A stretch of 64,000 nucleotides of DNA from Clostridium facile (GTDB taxonomy: Bacteria > Bacillota > Clostridia > Oscillospirales > Ruminococcaceae). The stretch's first letter is position 1, and each line of letters begins with the position of its first letter. The notes under the pieces were generated by a model. It saw only the letters and a program-made list of their open reading frames with translations. It made no database searches and was not told the origin of the DNA. A program made the translations under genes and the position numbers. The stretch covers positions 2,418,001 through 2,482,000 of the forward strand of contig NZ_JACOQK010000001.1 in NCBI RefSeq assembly GCF_014297275.1. Direction: 5' to 3'. This document shows, piece after piece, positions 33,262 through 41,170 of this stretch.

Positions 33262-34329
33262 TTAAAGTAAGCGTGCTAACCGATTCATTAATCCGGCTGT
33301 GATTAGGTCAATTTGATTAAAGTCGGTTGCATGGGTATAGATATTTTCCAGTTGGTTGTGGCATTCCCTTTGAGCATCTAACAGAGAAACCCCTTGCTTG
33401 AGCAATTCATTGGCAGCTTTTTTTCGGAAGCAGATGGTTTGACGGTGTTTTTTCAATTCTTCTGTATTGGTAAAACGTGCTGAAGTAATGACCCTGCAAG
33501 GAGTGAAAAATTCCTCATGATATCGGTTTGCGGTAAAAAACCCCACTCCTAACTGTGGGAAAAATAAATGTTCTATCTGGTCGGGGAAAAGAGGATTTAA
33601 ACAGGTATAACATTCATGACCATTTTCCAGGGCGTATTCCCGAACCTCTTTCAAAATTTTTTCAGACGCTACCCCATATTCGTCCCGAAGCAGATAAATC
33701 CTCTCACAAAGCTGTTTGGGTGTATCTCCATATGTAAGGTAGCCTTCTGGAGTCAATGCGGAAAGAAAGCGCAGATGTTCTATATGGGAAGTATTCTGAC
33801 GTGGAAATTCTTTGGGACAAATCCGCTTTACCAGACGTTCTATTTTTATGCTATCTGTCTGCTCTGCTACTAGGGCGCGATTATCCGCCAAAAGGGAACA
33901 AGCTGCCTGCAAGAAGTTGTAACAGCGGATGGATAAGAGCTGATTTCGGTTGACCAGTTGTACAATATCATTGCGGTATGGCTTGATTTTTCCATAACTG
34001 GTACAAGGATACAGGCTGATTTCTGTTTCAACTGCTATTGGATAAATAGAAGAAAGGACATGGGGTGCGGTGGCATCTAAAATAGCGGTTTTTGTTTTTT
34101 GATAGATTACGCCATCCAATGAATCTGGATTTCCCGCACAATGGATTCGTTCTACAATGTGACGATGGTCTGTAAAAGTAGAACAAATCCGGTTTAAAAT
34201 AGTGGATTTTCCGCTACCAGGAGTACCTTTTAGTAAAAAACTAGTTGCTGGGGGACGAACAGCCGGCTCAAATAAAGAAAGGAATCCAGCGGGGGTGGAA
34301 CTTCCTAGGAAAAAATCAACAGTAGCCAT
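33262..34329 (-). CDS. P-loop ATPase of the PRK06851 family with a degenerate second half
   Basis: The 355-residue protein has a Walker A at residues 35-43 (GTPGSGKST) and the family pattern VERIHCAGNPDSLDGVIY...DATAPHVLSS. PRK06851 proteins are internal duplications with a second P-loop after TPEG. Here the second unit is visible (LTPEGYLTYGDTP... HECYTCLNPLFPDQIEHLFFPQLGVGFFTAN), but at the P-loop position it reads LRDEYGVASEKIL, without the GxxGxGKS pattern. The second site should not bind nucleotide in the usual way. The function of the family is unknown. The ATG at 34329 follows GGAGG; a longer frame begins 27 nt earlier without a site. Confidence 0.75.
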   Translation of the reverse strand: MATVDFFLGSSTPAGFLSLFEPAVRPPATSFLLKGTPGSGKSTILNRICSTFTDHRHIVERIHCAGNPDSLDGVIYQKTKTAILDATAPHVLSSIYPIAVETEISLYPCTSYGKIKPYRNDIVQLVNRNQLLSIRCYNFLQAACSLLADNRALVAEQTDSIKIERLVKRICPKEFPRQNTSHIEHLRFLSALTPEGYLTYGDTPKQLCERIYLLRDEYGVASEKILKEVREYALENGHECYTCLNPLFPDQIEHLFFPQLGVGFFTANRYHEEFFTPCRVITSARFTNTEELKKHRQTICFRKKAANELLKQGVSLLDAQRECHNQLENIYTHATDFNQIDLITAGLMNRLARLL

Positions 34330-34559
34330 AGTATAACCTCCATTTGGAAAAATCAAAATTGCCTGTAAAATTTGTAGGAATGGGAGAGTTTAAAGGGAAA
34401 AAGTCGTTTTTTATTTTTCTGCCAGGGGGGAGCAGATACAAAAGGAAAAGCTTTTTCCGCTTAAACGAACTTTTACAATAACTTATGATAGAATTTCAGG
34501 CATTTTTTTATTGTTACCCTATTCTATGGGAAACAAAGAAAAAAGGTGAAGCGAAGCAA

Positions 34560-34588
34560 TTGACCTTTTTTACAAGATGTATTATAAT
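34560..34588 (+). promoter_or_regulatory. pduL promoter
   Basis: TTGACC (34560-34565), 17-bp spacer, TATAAT (34583-34588), 60 bp before the pduL ATG. The rest of the 34330-34647 gap shows no gene. Confidence 0.75.
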
Positions 34589-34647
34589 AAAATGGATATG
34601 TGCAGATAGTTGCACAGGATTTATAATTTGATAAAGAGGGAACAACT

Positions 34648-35226
34648 ATGGCTAAAAATTTTATTGTAGAAACTTCCGCGCGTCATATCCATGTATCAAA
34701 AGAAGATCTGGCTGTTTTATTTGGGCCAGACGCAACCTTAACCAATAAAAAAGATCTTTCCCAACCAGGTCAATTCGCTTGTGAAGAGAAAGTAGAAGTG
34801 ATTGGACCAAAGGGAAAATTGAGAATGTCCATTTTAGGACCAGAACGTGCGGAAACTCAAATCGAAGTTTCTGCTACTGATGCAAGAACTTTGGGTGTAA
34901 ACCCTCCAGTAAGGGAATCTGGTGATATTGAAGGAACTCCAGGCTGCAAAGTAGTAGGTCCAGCTGGTGAGATCGAACTGACAAAAGGCATTATTATTGC
35001 AAAACGTCATATCCATATGACTCCTGCTGATGCTGCTGAATTTGGCGTACAGGACAAACAGATTGTTTGGGTAAAAGTAAATACCCCTGAAAGAAAAGTA
35101 GTGTTTGGCGATACTGTAGTGCGTGTATCTGATAAATTTGCTTTGGCAATGCACATTGATACAGACGAAGCGAATGCTGCACGTTGTGCTGGCGAAGTAT
35201 TCGGGGAAATTGTAACAATCGATTAA
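34648..35226 (+). CDS. pduL: Phosphate propanoyltransferase (PduL-type phosphotransacylase)
   Basis: The 192-residue enzyme exchanges CoA and phosphate on propionyl or acetyl groups. Both zinc-binding beta-barrel halves are present: SARHIHVS near residue 11 and AKRHIHMT near residue 117, with the PVRESGDIEGTPG linker. It begins directly with the catalytic domain and lacks the N-terminal microcompartment targeting helix, so it is probably cytosolic. With an acetate or propionate kinase it would give ATP. It may serve as the general Pta or take propionyl-CoA derived from the dehydratase product. It is monocistronic with its own promoter and terminator. Confidence 0.93.
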   Translation: MAKNFIVETSARHIHVSKEDLAVLFGPDATLTNKKDLSQPGQFACEEKVEVIGPKGKLRMSILGPERAETQIEVSATDARTLGVNPPVRESGDIEGTPGCKVVGPAGEIELTKGIIIAKRHIHMTPADAAEFGVQDKQIVWVKVNTPERKVVFGDTVVRVSDKFALAMHIDTDEANAARCAGEVFGEIVTID

Positions 35227-35253
35227 TCTGTTGTGATCATTGCTTTTGAAGCC

Positions 35254-35287
35254 AAAATTGCGCATCCAAAGTGGTGCGCAATTTTTG
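35254..35287 (+). terminator. pduL terminator
   Basis: An 11-bp stem AAAATTGCGCA/TGCGCAATTTT (35254-35264 with 35275-35285) with flanking A and T tracts. Confidence 0.85.
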
Positions 35288-35385
35288 TTATCTCCTGGAA
35301 AAATTTTAATTGGGCCCATAAGCTAATTCATCTCTTTTTTTACAGAAAGCAACAGGGAGTTTTCAGATCATTCACATTCTAGTTA

Positions 35386-35414
35386 TTTACACTTTGTATA
35401 TAAAATGGTATAAT
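35386..35414 (+). promoter_or_regulatory. Promoter of the 97-residue conserved protein
   Basis: TTTACA (35386-35391), 17-bp spacer, TATAAT (35409-35414). The leader is ~80 nt. Confidence 0.7.
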
Positions 35415-35441
35415 TTTAATAATGTAAAACAAGGGGCTTAA

Positions 35442-35487
35442 AAAAGCGGGCTTTCGCTTTTAGATGGGTACTACCGGCATGAGCCGG
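35442..35487 (+). promoter_or_regulatory. Two-hairpin leader before the 97-residue protein
   Basis: Two small hairpins occupy the leader: AAAAGCG/CGCTTTT (35442-35448 with 35455-35461) and CCGGC-ATGA-GCCGG (35474-35487). The second sits just before the ribosome site AAAGGAG (35490-35495). It resembles no riboswitch class I recognise; translational control is possible. Confidence 0.4.
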
Positions 35488-35501
35488 GGAAAGGAGACTT
35501 T

Positions 35502-35795
35502 ATGGAAAAACAAAAATTTTTTACCTATAAAGGGCGTCCTCTGGTAAGGAACGGAAACACCCTTTATTATGGAAATATGTGGGAAGATTTTGTTGTCATG
35601 TTGATGATTAAAGATACCACAAAACAAAATGATTTAGAGCTAGCAAACCATGTTTTAGTCCAGTTAATGGCAACTGATCCCAATATTAACCCGAAGGATT
35701 GTATCACCAAAAAAAGTGAAAAAGTTGGGCTATACAATGCGTTAGATATTGCGGATATTTGGTTGAATAGGGCGTTAAATCCAAAAAAATCGTAA
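35502..35795 (+). CDS. Small conserved protein of unknown function
   Basis: The 97-residue soluble protein starts FFTYKGRPLVRNGNTLYYG and ends with SEKVGLYNALDIADIWLNRAL. From memory, similar sequences are common as hypothetical proteins in Ruminococcaceae and relatives; no function is known to me. It looks like a mixed alpha/beta domain, with a long V-L-I-D strand-helix region and no Cys or His metal motif. AAAGGAG gives strong initiation. It is monocistronic with a good promoter, a two-hairpin leader and a strong terminator, which suggests substantial expression. Confidence 0.75.
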   Translation: MEKQKFFTYKGRPLVRNGNTLYYGNMWEDFVVMLMIKDTTKQNDLELANHVLVQLMATDPNINPKDCITKKSEKVGLYNALDIADIWLNRALNPKKS

Positions 35796-35799
35796 TCTT

Positions 35800-35834
35800 A
35801 AAACACAACACATATTGGATGTGTTGTGTTTTTG
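35800..35834 (+). terminator. Intrinsic terminator
   Basis: A 14-bp perfect stem (35800-35813 with 35819-35832) followed by T's, right after the 97-residue protein gene. Confidence 0.9.
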
Positions 35835-35905
35835 TTTGCAAAAGATTTATGCTAATATGTTCATTTGTGAATAAGTTAATCATACAATTTAACAACAAGG
35901 TTTTA

Positions 35906-35934
35906 TTGTATTTTATACTGTTTTCGTGTATAAT
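35906..35934 (+). promoter_or_regulatory. Promoter of the ECF-permease-cca gene row
   Basis: TTGTAT (35906-35911), 17-bp spacer, TATAAT (35929-35934). About 140 nt of leader follows before the ECF gene at 36084; I recognise no riboswitch in it, although vitamin ECF transporters often have one. Confidence 0.65.
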
Positions 35935-36083
35935 GAATTTGGTCTGCTTTGGAATATTACAATCACACAGGGACGGTTCATCTAAATAGAGAGCTAGTTG
36001 CTGCAATCGGATTATAACGATTCTAAAACGGATACATTTGCGCGATATCTGCATATAGCAGAATTGCAGCAGGAGGAATTATC

Positions 36084-36710
36084 ATGGAAAGCGAAACAAA
36101 CAAACGAACAAAAACCTTGGTACAAATTGCCCTATTGGTAGCGGTAATGATTGTGTTAAACTTTACAAATTTAGGTTTAATACCCATCCCGTTTTCTCCA
36201 CTAAAAGTTACCACATTACATATACCGGTAATTATAGGGGCTTGTTTATTGGGACCAAAGATAGGTGGCATACTGGGGTTCTTGTTTGGATTACTCAGTT
36301 TTATCAATAACAGTTTTGTCGCACCAATAGTCACTTCTTTTGTGTTTACCCCTCTTTATAGCTTAGGGGATTACCACGGAAATTTTGGCAGTTTAATCAT
36401 CTGTTTTGTACCGCGTATTTTAGTTGGTGTATTTGCAGGGCTGATTTTCCAATGGATGGCAAGCAAAAAATGCCGCACTTATCTTTCTGGCTTCGTAGCT
36501 GGTTTGGTTGGTTCCATGACCAATACCATATTGGTCATGGGGGGGATCGCTCTATTTTTTGGAAGTGAATATGCCAGTGCGAAATCCAGTACCTTATTAG
36601 CTGTCATTGGTACCGCAGTTGGAGTGAATGGGGTACCAGAAGCGATTGTGGCGGCAATCCTTACAGCGGCAATTGTTACTCCACTACTTAAAATATTAAA
36701 ACGAGGATAA
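36084..36710 (+). CDS. ECF transporter S component, PanT-like
   Basis: The 208-residue membrane protein has six helices and the pattern of COG4684/PanT-like S components: LGLIPIPFSPLKVTTLHIPVIIGACLLGPKIGGILGFLFG in pieces, and a C-terminal NGVPEAIVAAILTAAIV. S components bind a vitamin and dock on a shared EcfAAT energising module, which is not in this window. Pantothenate is the best guess for this subgroup but is uncertain. AGGAGG precedes the ATG. It is first in a five-gene row ending in cca. Confidence 0.8.
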   Translation: MESETNKRTKTLVQIALLVAVMIVLNFTNLGLIPIPFSPLKVTTLHIPVIIGACLLGPKIGGILGFLFGLLSFINNSFVAPIVTSFVFTPLYSLGDYHGNFGSLIICFVPRILVGVFAGLIFQWMASKKCRTYLSGFVAGLVGSMTNTILVMGGIALFFGSEYASAKSSTLLAVIGTAVGVNGVPEAIVAAILTAAIVTPLLKILKRG

Positions 36711-36750
36711 TTTTAGATCTTCTTGAATTGATTTGGAAAGGAATTATGGA

Positions 36751-37728
36751 ATGAATGTAGTACAAGCTCATCACCATGAACACGGGATCATCCAGGAGTG
36801 GATTGAACAGTTTTACAGTTGGCTGTTTCATCTTACAGAAGGAGACAAATTACTGGAGGTAATTTCCCATTTTACTTATGACTTAATCCGGACTTTTTTC
36901 ATTTTTGTGGTGGTGCTGGTAGCTGTTTCTTGGCTAAAAACATACATTCCAATTGAAAAGGTGCGGTGTGCCATGGCAAAACTGAATCCTTTTGCGGCGC
37001 TGATGTTAGCGGCGCTCTCTGGATTTGTAGCTTCTGCATGTATCTGTACCAATATCCCATTATTTTTTGGCTTTATAGCGTTTGGAATTCCGTTGCATTT
37101 AGCGATGACTTATTTGATTTCCGCTTCCCTGATTAATGCGGCGTCTTTATTACCGATGTTTGCGATGGCGGGATGGAAATTTACTTTGGTTTATCTGGTA
37201 TGCTGTCTGATAATAGCAGTTGTTACAGGATTCTGTCTTTCCTTTGTAGGCGGGGAAAAATATTTGTATCAGGATAGTTTATCCCTGGCACCGCCAAACC
37301 AGGACGCTGCCTGGTCCCAGCGGAGAAGGTGGGGCTATGCGGTACATGAGTTAAAGCATACTATGGGGGAACAATGGGCTTATATTGTCCTGGGTGTTCT
37401 GATTTCCGCGTTAATCAATGGGTTTATGGATTTTGAGTTGGCACAAAAAATTTCTGATACCGGATTTTTAGGAGTCTTTTTGGTAACTGTATTGGGTATT
37501 ATCCCTCATACGGATGTGGTTTCTTTATTGCCAGTAATTTCTAGTTTATTGCAATTGAATGTCACTTATGGGATTATTTTTTCCCTGGTGGTTTCTTTGG
37601 CGTTTTTCTCCCTGCCGATGCTGGTCATGGTAAAACGTACCATGAAATTGCGGTATATTTGGTATACCTGGGGGATCATGTTTGTATTAACCTTGGTATC
37701 AGGCGGATTACTTTTGGTGCTTTTCTGA
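36751..37728 (+). CDS. Permease of the ArsP/DUF318 type with His-rich N-terminus
   Basis: The 325-residue protein has about eight membrane helices in two halves and belongs to the predicted permease group COG0701/ArsP_1, as judged from the layout ASACICTNIPLFFGFIAFGIP and VLGIIPHTDVVSLLPV. The N-terminus begins MNVVQAHHHEHG, a possible metal-binding segment, and the first half has a Cys-Ile-Cys pair in the membrane. Relatives export organoarsenicals, but most members have unknown cargo. The ATG at 36751 follows AAAGG; a TTG 18 nt earlier is less likely. It is 40 nt after the ECF gene. Confidence 0.7.
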   Translation: MNVVQAHHHEHGIIQEWIEQFYSWLFHLTEGDKLLEVISHFTYDLIRTFFIFVVVLVAVSWLKTYIPIEKVRCAMAKLNPFAALMLAALSGFVASACICTNIPLFFGFIAFGIPLHLAMTYLISASLINAASLLPMFAMAGWKFTLVYLVCCLIIAVVTGFCLSFVGGEKYLYQDSLSLAPPNQDAAWSQRRRWGYAVHELKHTMGEQWAYIVLGVLISALINGFMDFELAQKISDTGFLGVFLVTVLGIIPHTDVVSLLPVISSLLQLNVTYGIIFSLVVSLAFFSLPMLVMVKRTMKLRYIWYTWGIMFVLTLVSGGLLLVLF

Positions 37729-37736
37729 GGTGAATT

Positions 37737-38681
37737 ATGACAAACTCATTTCCATATTCAGACGACAACAAACGTTATCATACTTGGAATTATCACTTGC
37801 GCCACAAATTTGGCGAAAAAGTATTTAAGGTTTCATTAAATGGAGGATTTACCTGTCCCAACATTGATGGAACAAAAGGGGTAGGAGGCTGTACCTACTG
37901 TTCCCATTATGGCAGTGGAGATTTTGCTGGAAATCCGCTGGAAAGCCTGCCGGAACAGTTTGAACAGGTCAAACAAAAGATGCACCAAAAATGGCCGGAA
38001 GCCAGCTATATTGGCTATTTTCAGGCATATACCAATACTTACGCCCCATTGGAAGAATTAAAACAAAAATATGAATCCATTCTCCAACTTCCAAAAGTAG
38101 TTGGGCTGAGCATTTCAACTCGCCCGGATGTCCTGCCAAATGATGTAGTCGATTACTTGGCAGAAATTAACCAGCGTACTTATCTGATTGTGGAGCTGGG
38201 GCTGCAAACCATCCACGATGAGACGGGCAAGCGGATCAACCGGCACCATACCTATCAGGACTTTTTGGAGGGCTACGAAAAACTACACCAAAAAGGGATT
38301 CCAGTTTGTGCCCACATCATAGATGGGCTGCCTGGAGAATCCCATCAGGATATGCTGGAGACAGCACAGGCATTATCTCAATTAGATTTGCATTGTATTA
38401 AAATTCACTTGCTGCATGTGTTAAAGCATACAGTGATGGCGGAACAATATCAAAATGGAGAATTCCCTTTGCTTCGTTTGGAAGAATATGTCCAGATTAT
38501 CTGTGATCAATTGGAGGTGCTTCCACCAGAACTCATCATTCAACGTCTGACGGGAGATGGTGCAAAAGAAGATTTGATTGGACCGCTATGGAGTCTGAAA
38601 AAATTTGTCGTGCTCAATGAGATTGACAAAGAGTTGGTACGGCGGGATAGCTGGCAGGGAAAATATTATCAAAAACCATAG
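37737..38681 (+). CDS. Radical SAM protein, TIGR01212/YtqA family
   Basis: The 314-residue enzyme has the wide cluster motif typical of this family: CPNIDGTKGVGGCTYC, i.e. Cys-x11-Cys-x2-Cys, within GGFTCPN. Downstream YIGYFQAYTNTYAPLEELKQKYE and VELGLQTIHDETGKRINRHHTY are family signatures shared with Elp3-like radical SAM proteins. The substrate is not certain to me; an RNA or translation role is suggested by its neighbour cca. GAGGTG precedes the ATG 8 nt after the permease stop. Confidence 0.85.
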   Translation: MTNSFPYSDDNKRYHTWNYHLRHKFGEKVFKVSLNGGFTCPNIDGTKGVGGCTYCSHYGSGDFAGNPLESLPEQFEQVKQKMHQKWPEASYIGYFQAYTNTYAPLEELKQKYESILQLPKVVGLSISTRPDVLPNDVVDYLAEINQRTYLIVELGLQTIHDETGKRINRHHTYQDFLEGYEKLHQKGIPVCAHIIDGLPGESHQDMLETAQALSQLDLHCIKIHLLHVLKHTVMAEQYQNGEFPLLRLEEYVQIICDQLEVLPPELIIQRLTGDGAKEDLIGPLWSLKKFVVLNEIDKELVRRDSWQGKYYQKP

Positions 38682-38698
38682 GACAGGCGGTGAATAGG

Positions 38699-39415
38699 AT
38701 GGGTTGGAAAAAAGAAAATTGGACAGCTCAGGATTATACGGAACTGCTGCAATATTTGCGAGAATCATCTGAATCAAAATTCCAGCAGTTTCAGCAGCGT
38801 TTAATACCGGATACAGCAATTTTAGGTATCCGCACGCCAAAGTTGCGGTCGTTTGCCAAGGAAATTGCCAAAGGGAATGTGCCCGGGTTTTTACAGGTAG
38901 CCCAGCGAGATTGGCATGAGGAGCGGTTACTGCAAGGTTTGGTAATCGGTTATTGGAACGTTCCGTTTTCAGAACGTCTGGAGTATTTAACCAGCTATTT
39001 GCCCCTGATTGACAACTGGGCAATCTGTGATATGGTGTGTAATACATTAACCTGTTTTCAAAAAGATGCGCCGGAGGGGTTCCACTATTTGCTGGACCTG
39101 CTACAACAGGATAACCCCTGGATCATCCGCTTTGTATTGATTATGTTTTTATCCCACTATTTACAGGATGATTATATTGATAAAGTTTTGGAAGCCAGCG
39201 CTTCGGTTACAAATGACCATTATTATGTCCGTATGGGGAACGCCTGGCTGTTATCGGTTGCTTTTGTAAAATACCGTGATAAAACGGTGAATCTGTTAAA
39301 GAGCAGCCGGCTGGACGATTGGACCTATCATAAAACACTGCAAAAGATTATGGAATCTAACCGGGTAGACCAAGCAACCAAAGAATGGATTTCTACCATG
39401 AAAGCATTAAGATAA
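38699..39415 (+). CDS. DNA alkylation repair protein, AlkD-like
   Basis: The 238-residue protein is all-helical with HEAT-like repeats and matches the AlkC/AlkD DNA glycosylase group: LGIRTPKLRSFAKEIAKGN, WHEERLLQGLVIGYW, IDNWAICDMVC and NPWIIRFVLIMFLSHYL. AlkD enzymes excise N3- and N7-alkylpurines. The Trp and Asp of the DNW motif, known to matter in AlkD, are present. The ATG at 38699 fits AGGCGG at 8 nt; a GTG at 38690 overlaps that site. Confidence 0.88.
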   Translation: MGWKKENWTAQDYTELLQYLRESSESKFQQFQQRLIPDTAILGIRTPKLRSFAKEIAKGNVPGFLQVAQRDWHEERLLQGLVIGYWNVPFSERLEYLTSYLPLIDNWAICDMVCNTLTCFQKDAPEGFHYLLDLLQQDNPWIIRFVLIMFLSHYLQDDYIDKVLEASASVTNDHYYVRMGNAWLLSVAFVKYRDKTVNLLKSSRLDDWTYHKTLQKIMESNRVDQATKEWISTMKALR

Positions 39416-39430
39416 AAAGGAGGGGCAGGC

Positions 39431-40780
39431 ATGCTGCTGCCAAAACCGGTACAAACCGCGTTGCAATTATTAGAACAAAATGGATTTGAAGCCTATGTAG
39501 TAGGGGGCTGTGTCCGGGATTTACTGTTGGGTTTACAGCCAACCGATTATGATATTACTACCAATGCATTGCCAGAACAAACCCAACAGGTGTTCCAGCA
39601 GATGCGGGTCATTGAAGCAGGGAAAAAACACGGGACAATTACCGTGTGGATCGATGATATGCCGTTGGAAATTACAACTTATCGGATTGATGGGGATTAC
39701 AGCGACAACAGGCGCCCTGATGCTGTAAGGTTTACTAGAAATCTGGAGGAAGATTTGGCACGCCGTGATTTTACGATCAATGCCATGGCGTACCATCCTA
39801 CCAAAGGAGTTGTCGACTATTACCATGGCCAGAAAGATTTAAAAAACCATTGTATCCGATGTGTGGGGGATCCCGAAACACGCTTTGCTGAGGATGCTTT
39901 ACGAATTATGCGTGGGGTGCGTTTTTGTTCCACTTTGGGGTTCCAATTAGAAGAACGGACGAAACAGGCGTTATATGCAAAGCGCGGATTATTGGTACAT
40001 GTTTCTCGGGAACGGTTACGTGATGAATTGAATAAGCTGTTGTGTGGTAATAATGTAAAACAGGTATTACTGGAATACACGGATATTATCGCTGAAATCA
40101 TCCCTGAGATCATTCCTTGCCAGAATTTTGGGCAGCATACCAAGTACCATATGTACGATGTTTGGGAACACACTGTCCATGCCTTGGCGAGCACAAAACC
40201 GGATTTAACTTTGCGTTTAACCATGTTGTTGCATGATTTGGCAAAGCCCCTATGCTTTAGCGTTTACGATGGGGTGGGGCATTTTTACGGCCATCAAGGA
40301 AAAAGCGCGGATTTGGCAGAACAGATTTTAAAGCGCCTGCATTACGGCAATGATTTTTCCCAGCTTGTTGTCACCTTAATTCGTTGGCATAGTGCGGAAT
40401 TTGATGGAACAGCCCGTTCAGTGAAAAAATGGCTCCATAAATTAGGGGAATCTACTTTGCGTTATCTATTCCAAGTACAGCGAGCGGATGTGATGGGAAA
40501 AGACCCGAATTATTGGTATGAAGCCAGGGAGATTGACCAGTTAGAGCAATTACTGGAACAGATTATTCGTGAAGGTCAGTGCTTTCAAATAAAACAGCTT
40601 GCGGTCAATGGCAATGATATGCAACAGCTTGGTATCCAACAGGGACGTATGGTTGGAAAAACGCTGGAATATTTATTGGATTTGGTGATTCAAGAAAAAG
40701 TCCCAAATCAAAAACAGGTTTTATTGGATACTGCAAAAGAATATCTGGTAAGCCAAACGGCGAGTAACAGTGAGAATTAA
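39431..40780 (+). CDS. cca: CCA tRNA nucleotidyltransferase with HD domain
   Basis: The 449-residue class II enzyme adds or repairs the 3' CCA of tRNAs. It has GGCVRDLLLG and the two catalytic Asp in DYDITT, the flexible-loop ERRP-like DNRRPDAVRF, RRDFTINAMAY, the template motif and the neck. A C-terminal HD phosphohydrolase domain carries HDLAKP and H-G. The two tRNA genes in this window already encode CCA, so repair is its main use for them. AAGGAGG precedes the ATG. It ends the five-gene row. Confidence 0.95.
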   Translation: MLLPKPVQTALQLLEQNGFEAYVVGGCVRDLLLGLQPTDYDITTNALPEQTQQVFQQMRVIEAGKKHGTITVWIDDMPLEITTYRIDGDYSDNRRPDAVRFTRNLEEDLARRDFTINAMAYHPTKGVVDYYHGQKDLKNHCIRCVGDPETRFAEDALRIMRGVRFCSTLGFQLEERTKQALYAKRGLLVHVSRERLRDELNKLLCGNNVKQVLLEYTDIIAEIIPEIIPCQNFGQHTKYHMYDVWEHTVHALASTKPDLTLRLTMLLHDLAKPLCFSVYDGVGHFYGHQGKSADLAEQILKRLHYGNDFSQLVVTLIRWHSAEFDGTARSVKKWLHKLGESTLRYLFQVQRADVMGKDPNYWYEAREIDQLEQLLEQIIREGQCFQIKQLAVNGNDMQQLGIQQGRMVGKTLEYLLDLVIQEKVPNQKQVLLDTAKEYLVSQTASNSEN

Positions 40781-41107
40781 GGAATTAGTATCCTCGAGTA
40801 TAAAGTGTAACACGGGCAAGAGATTTATTCTAGGTTTAGCACTGTGTTACGTCTTTAGTAGCTCGTACACAAAACAGGTATTATTAATTACTAAAGTTTG
40901 CCGACTAGAATCATATTTCCATTAAAGTTTATTCTGCCTTTATTGTGTTGGTTTGTCAGTGATTAAACAATCATGGAAATAGAAGCTGAATAAACCAATT
41001 GGAATAAATATATACTAATCACTTTACTATCATTTTTTGATCCTTTAGGATGTCCTATAGAAAAATCCTATGCCAAGTTCTGTTTTAATGGAAGATAAAA
41101 GAAATAG
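40781..41107. other. Gene-free stretch after cca
   Basis: No gene is supported. A loose GTAACAC/GTGTTAC pair occurs near 40807-40850, but there is no T-run and the role is unclear. Confidence 0.35.
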
Positions 41108-41108
41108 C

Positions 41109-41145
41109 AAAAAACTCCTGTGCATGTAGCGCAGGAGTTTTTTCT
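41109..41145 (-). terminator. Terminator of the GH106 gene
   Basis: A stem of ~15 bp with one G-T pair (41109-41123 with 41130-41143), with A and T tracts on both sides, lies 26 bp beyond the stop of the minus-strand GH106 gene. Confidence 0.82.
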
Positions 41146-41170
41146 ATATGAGAAGAAAGAGAAAAGAAAT

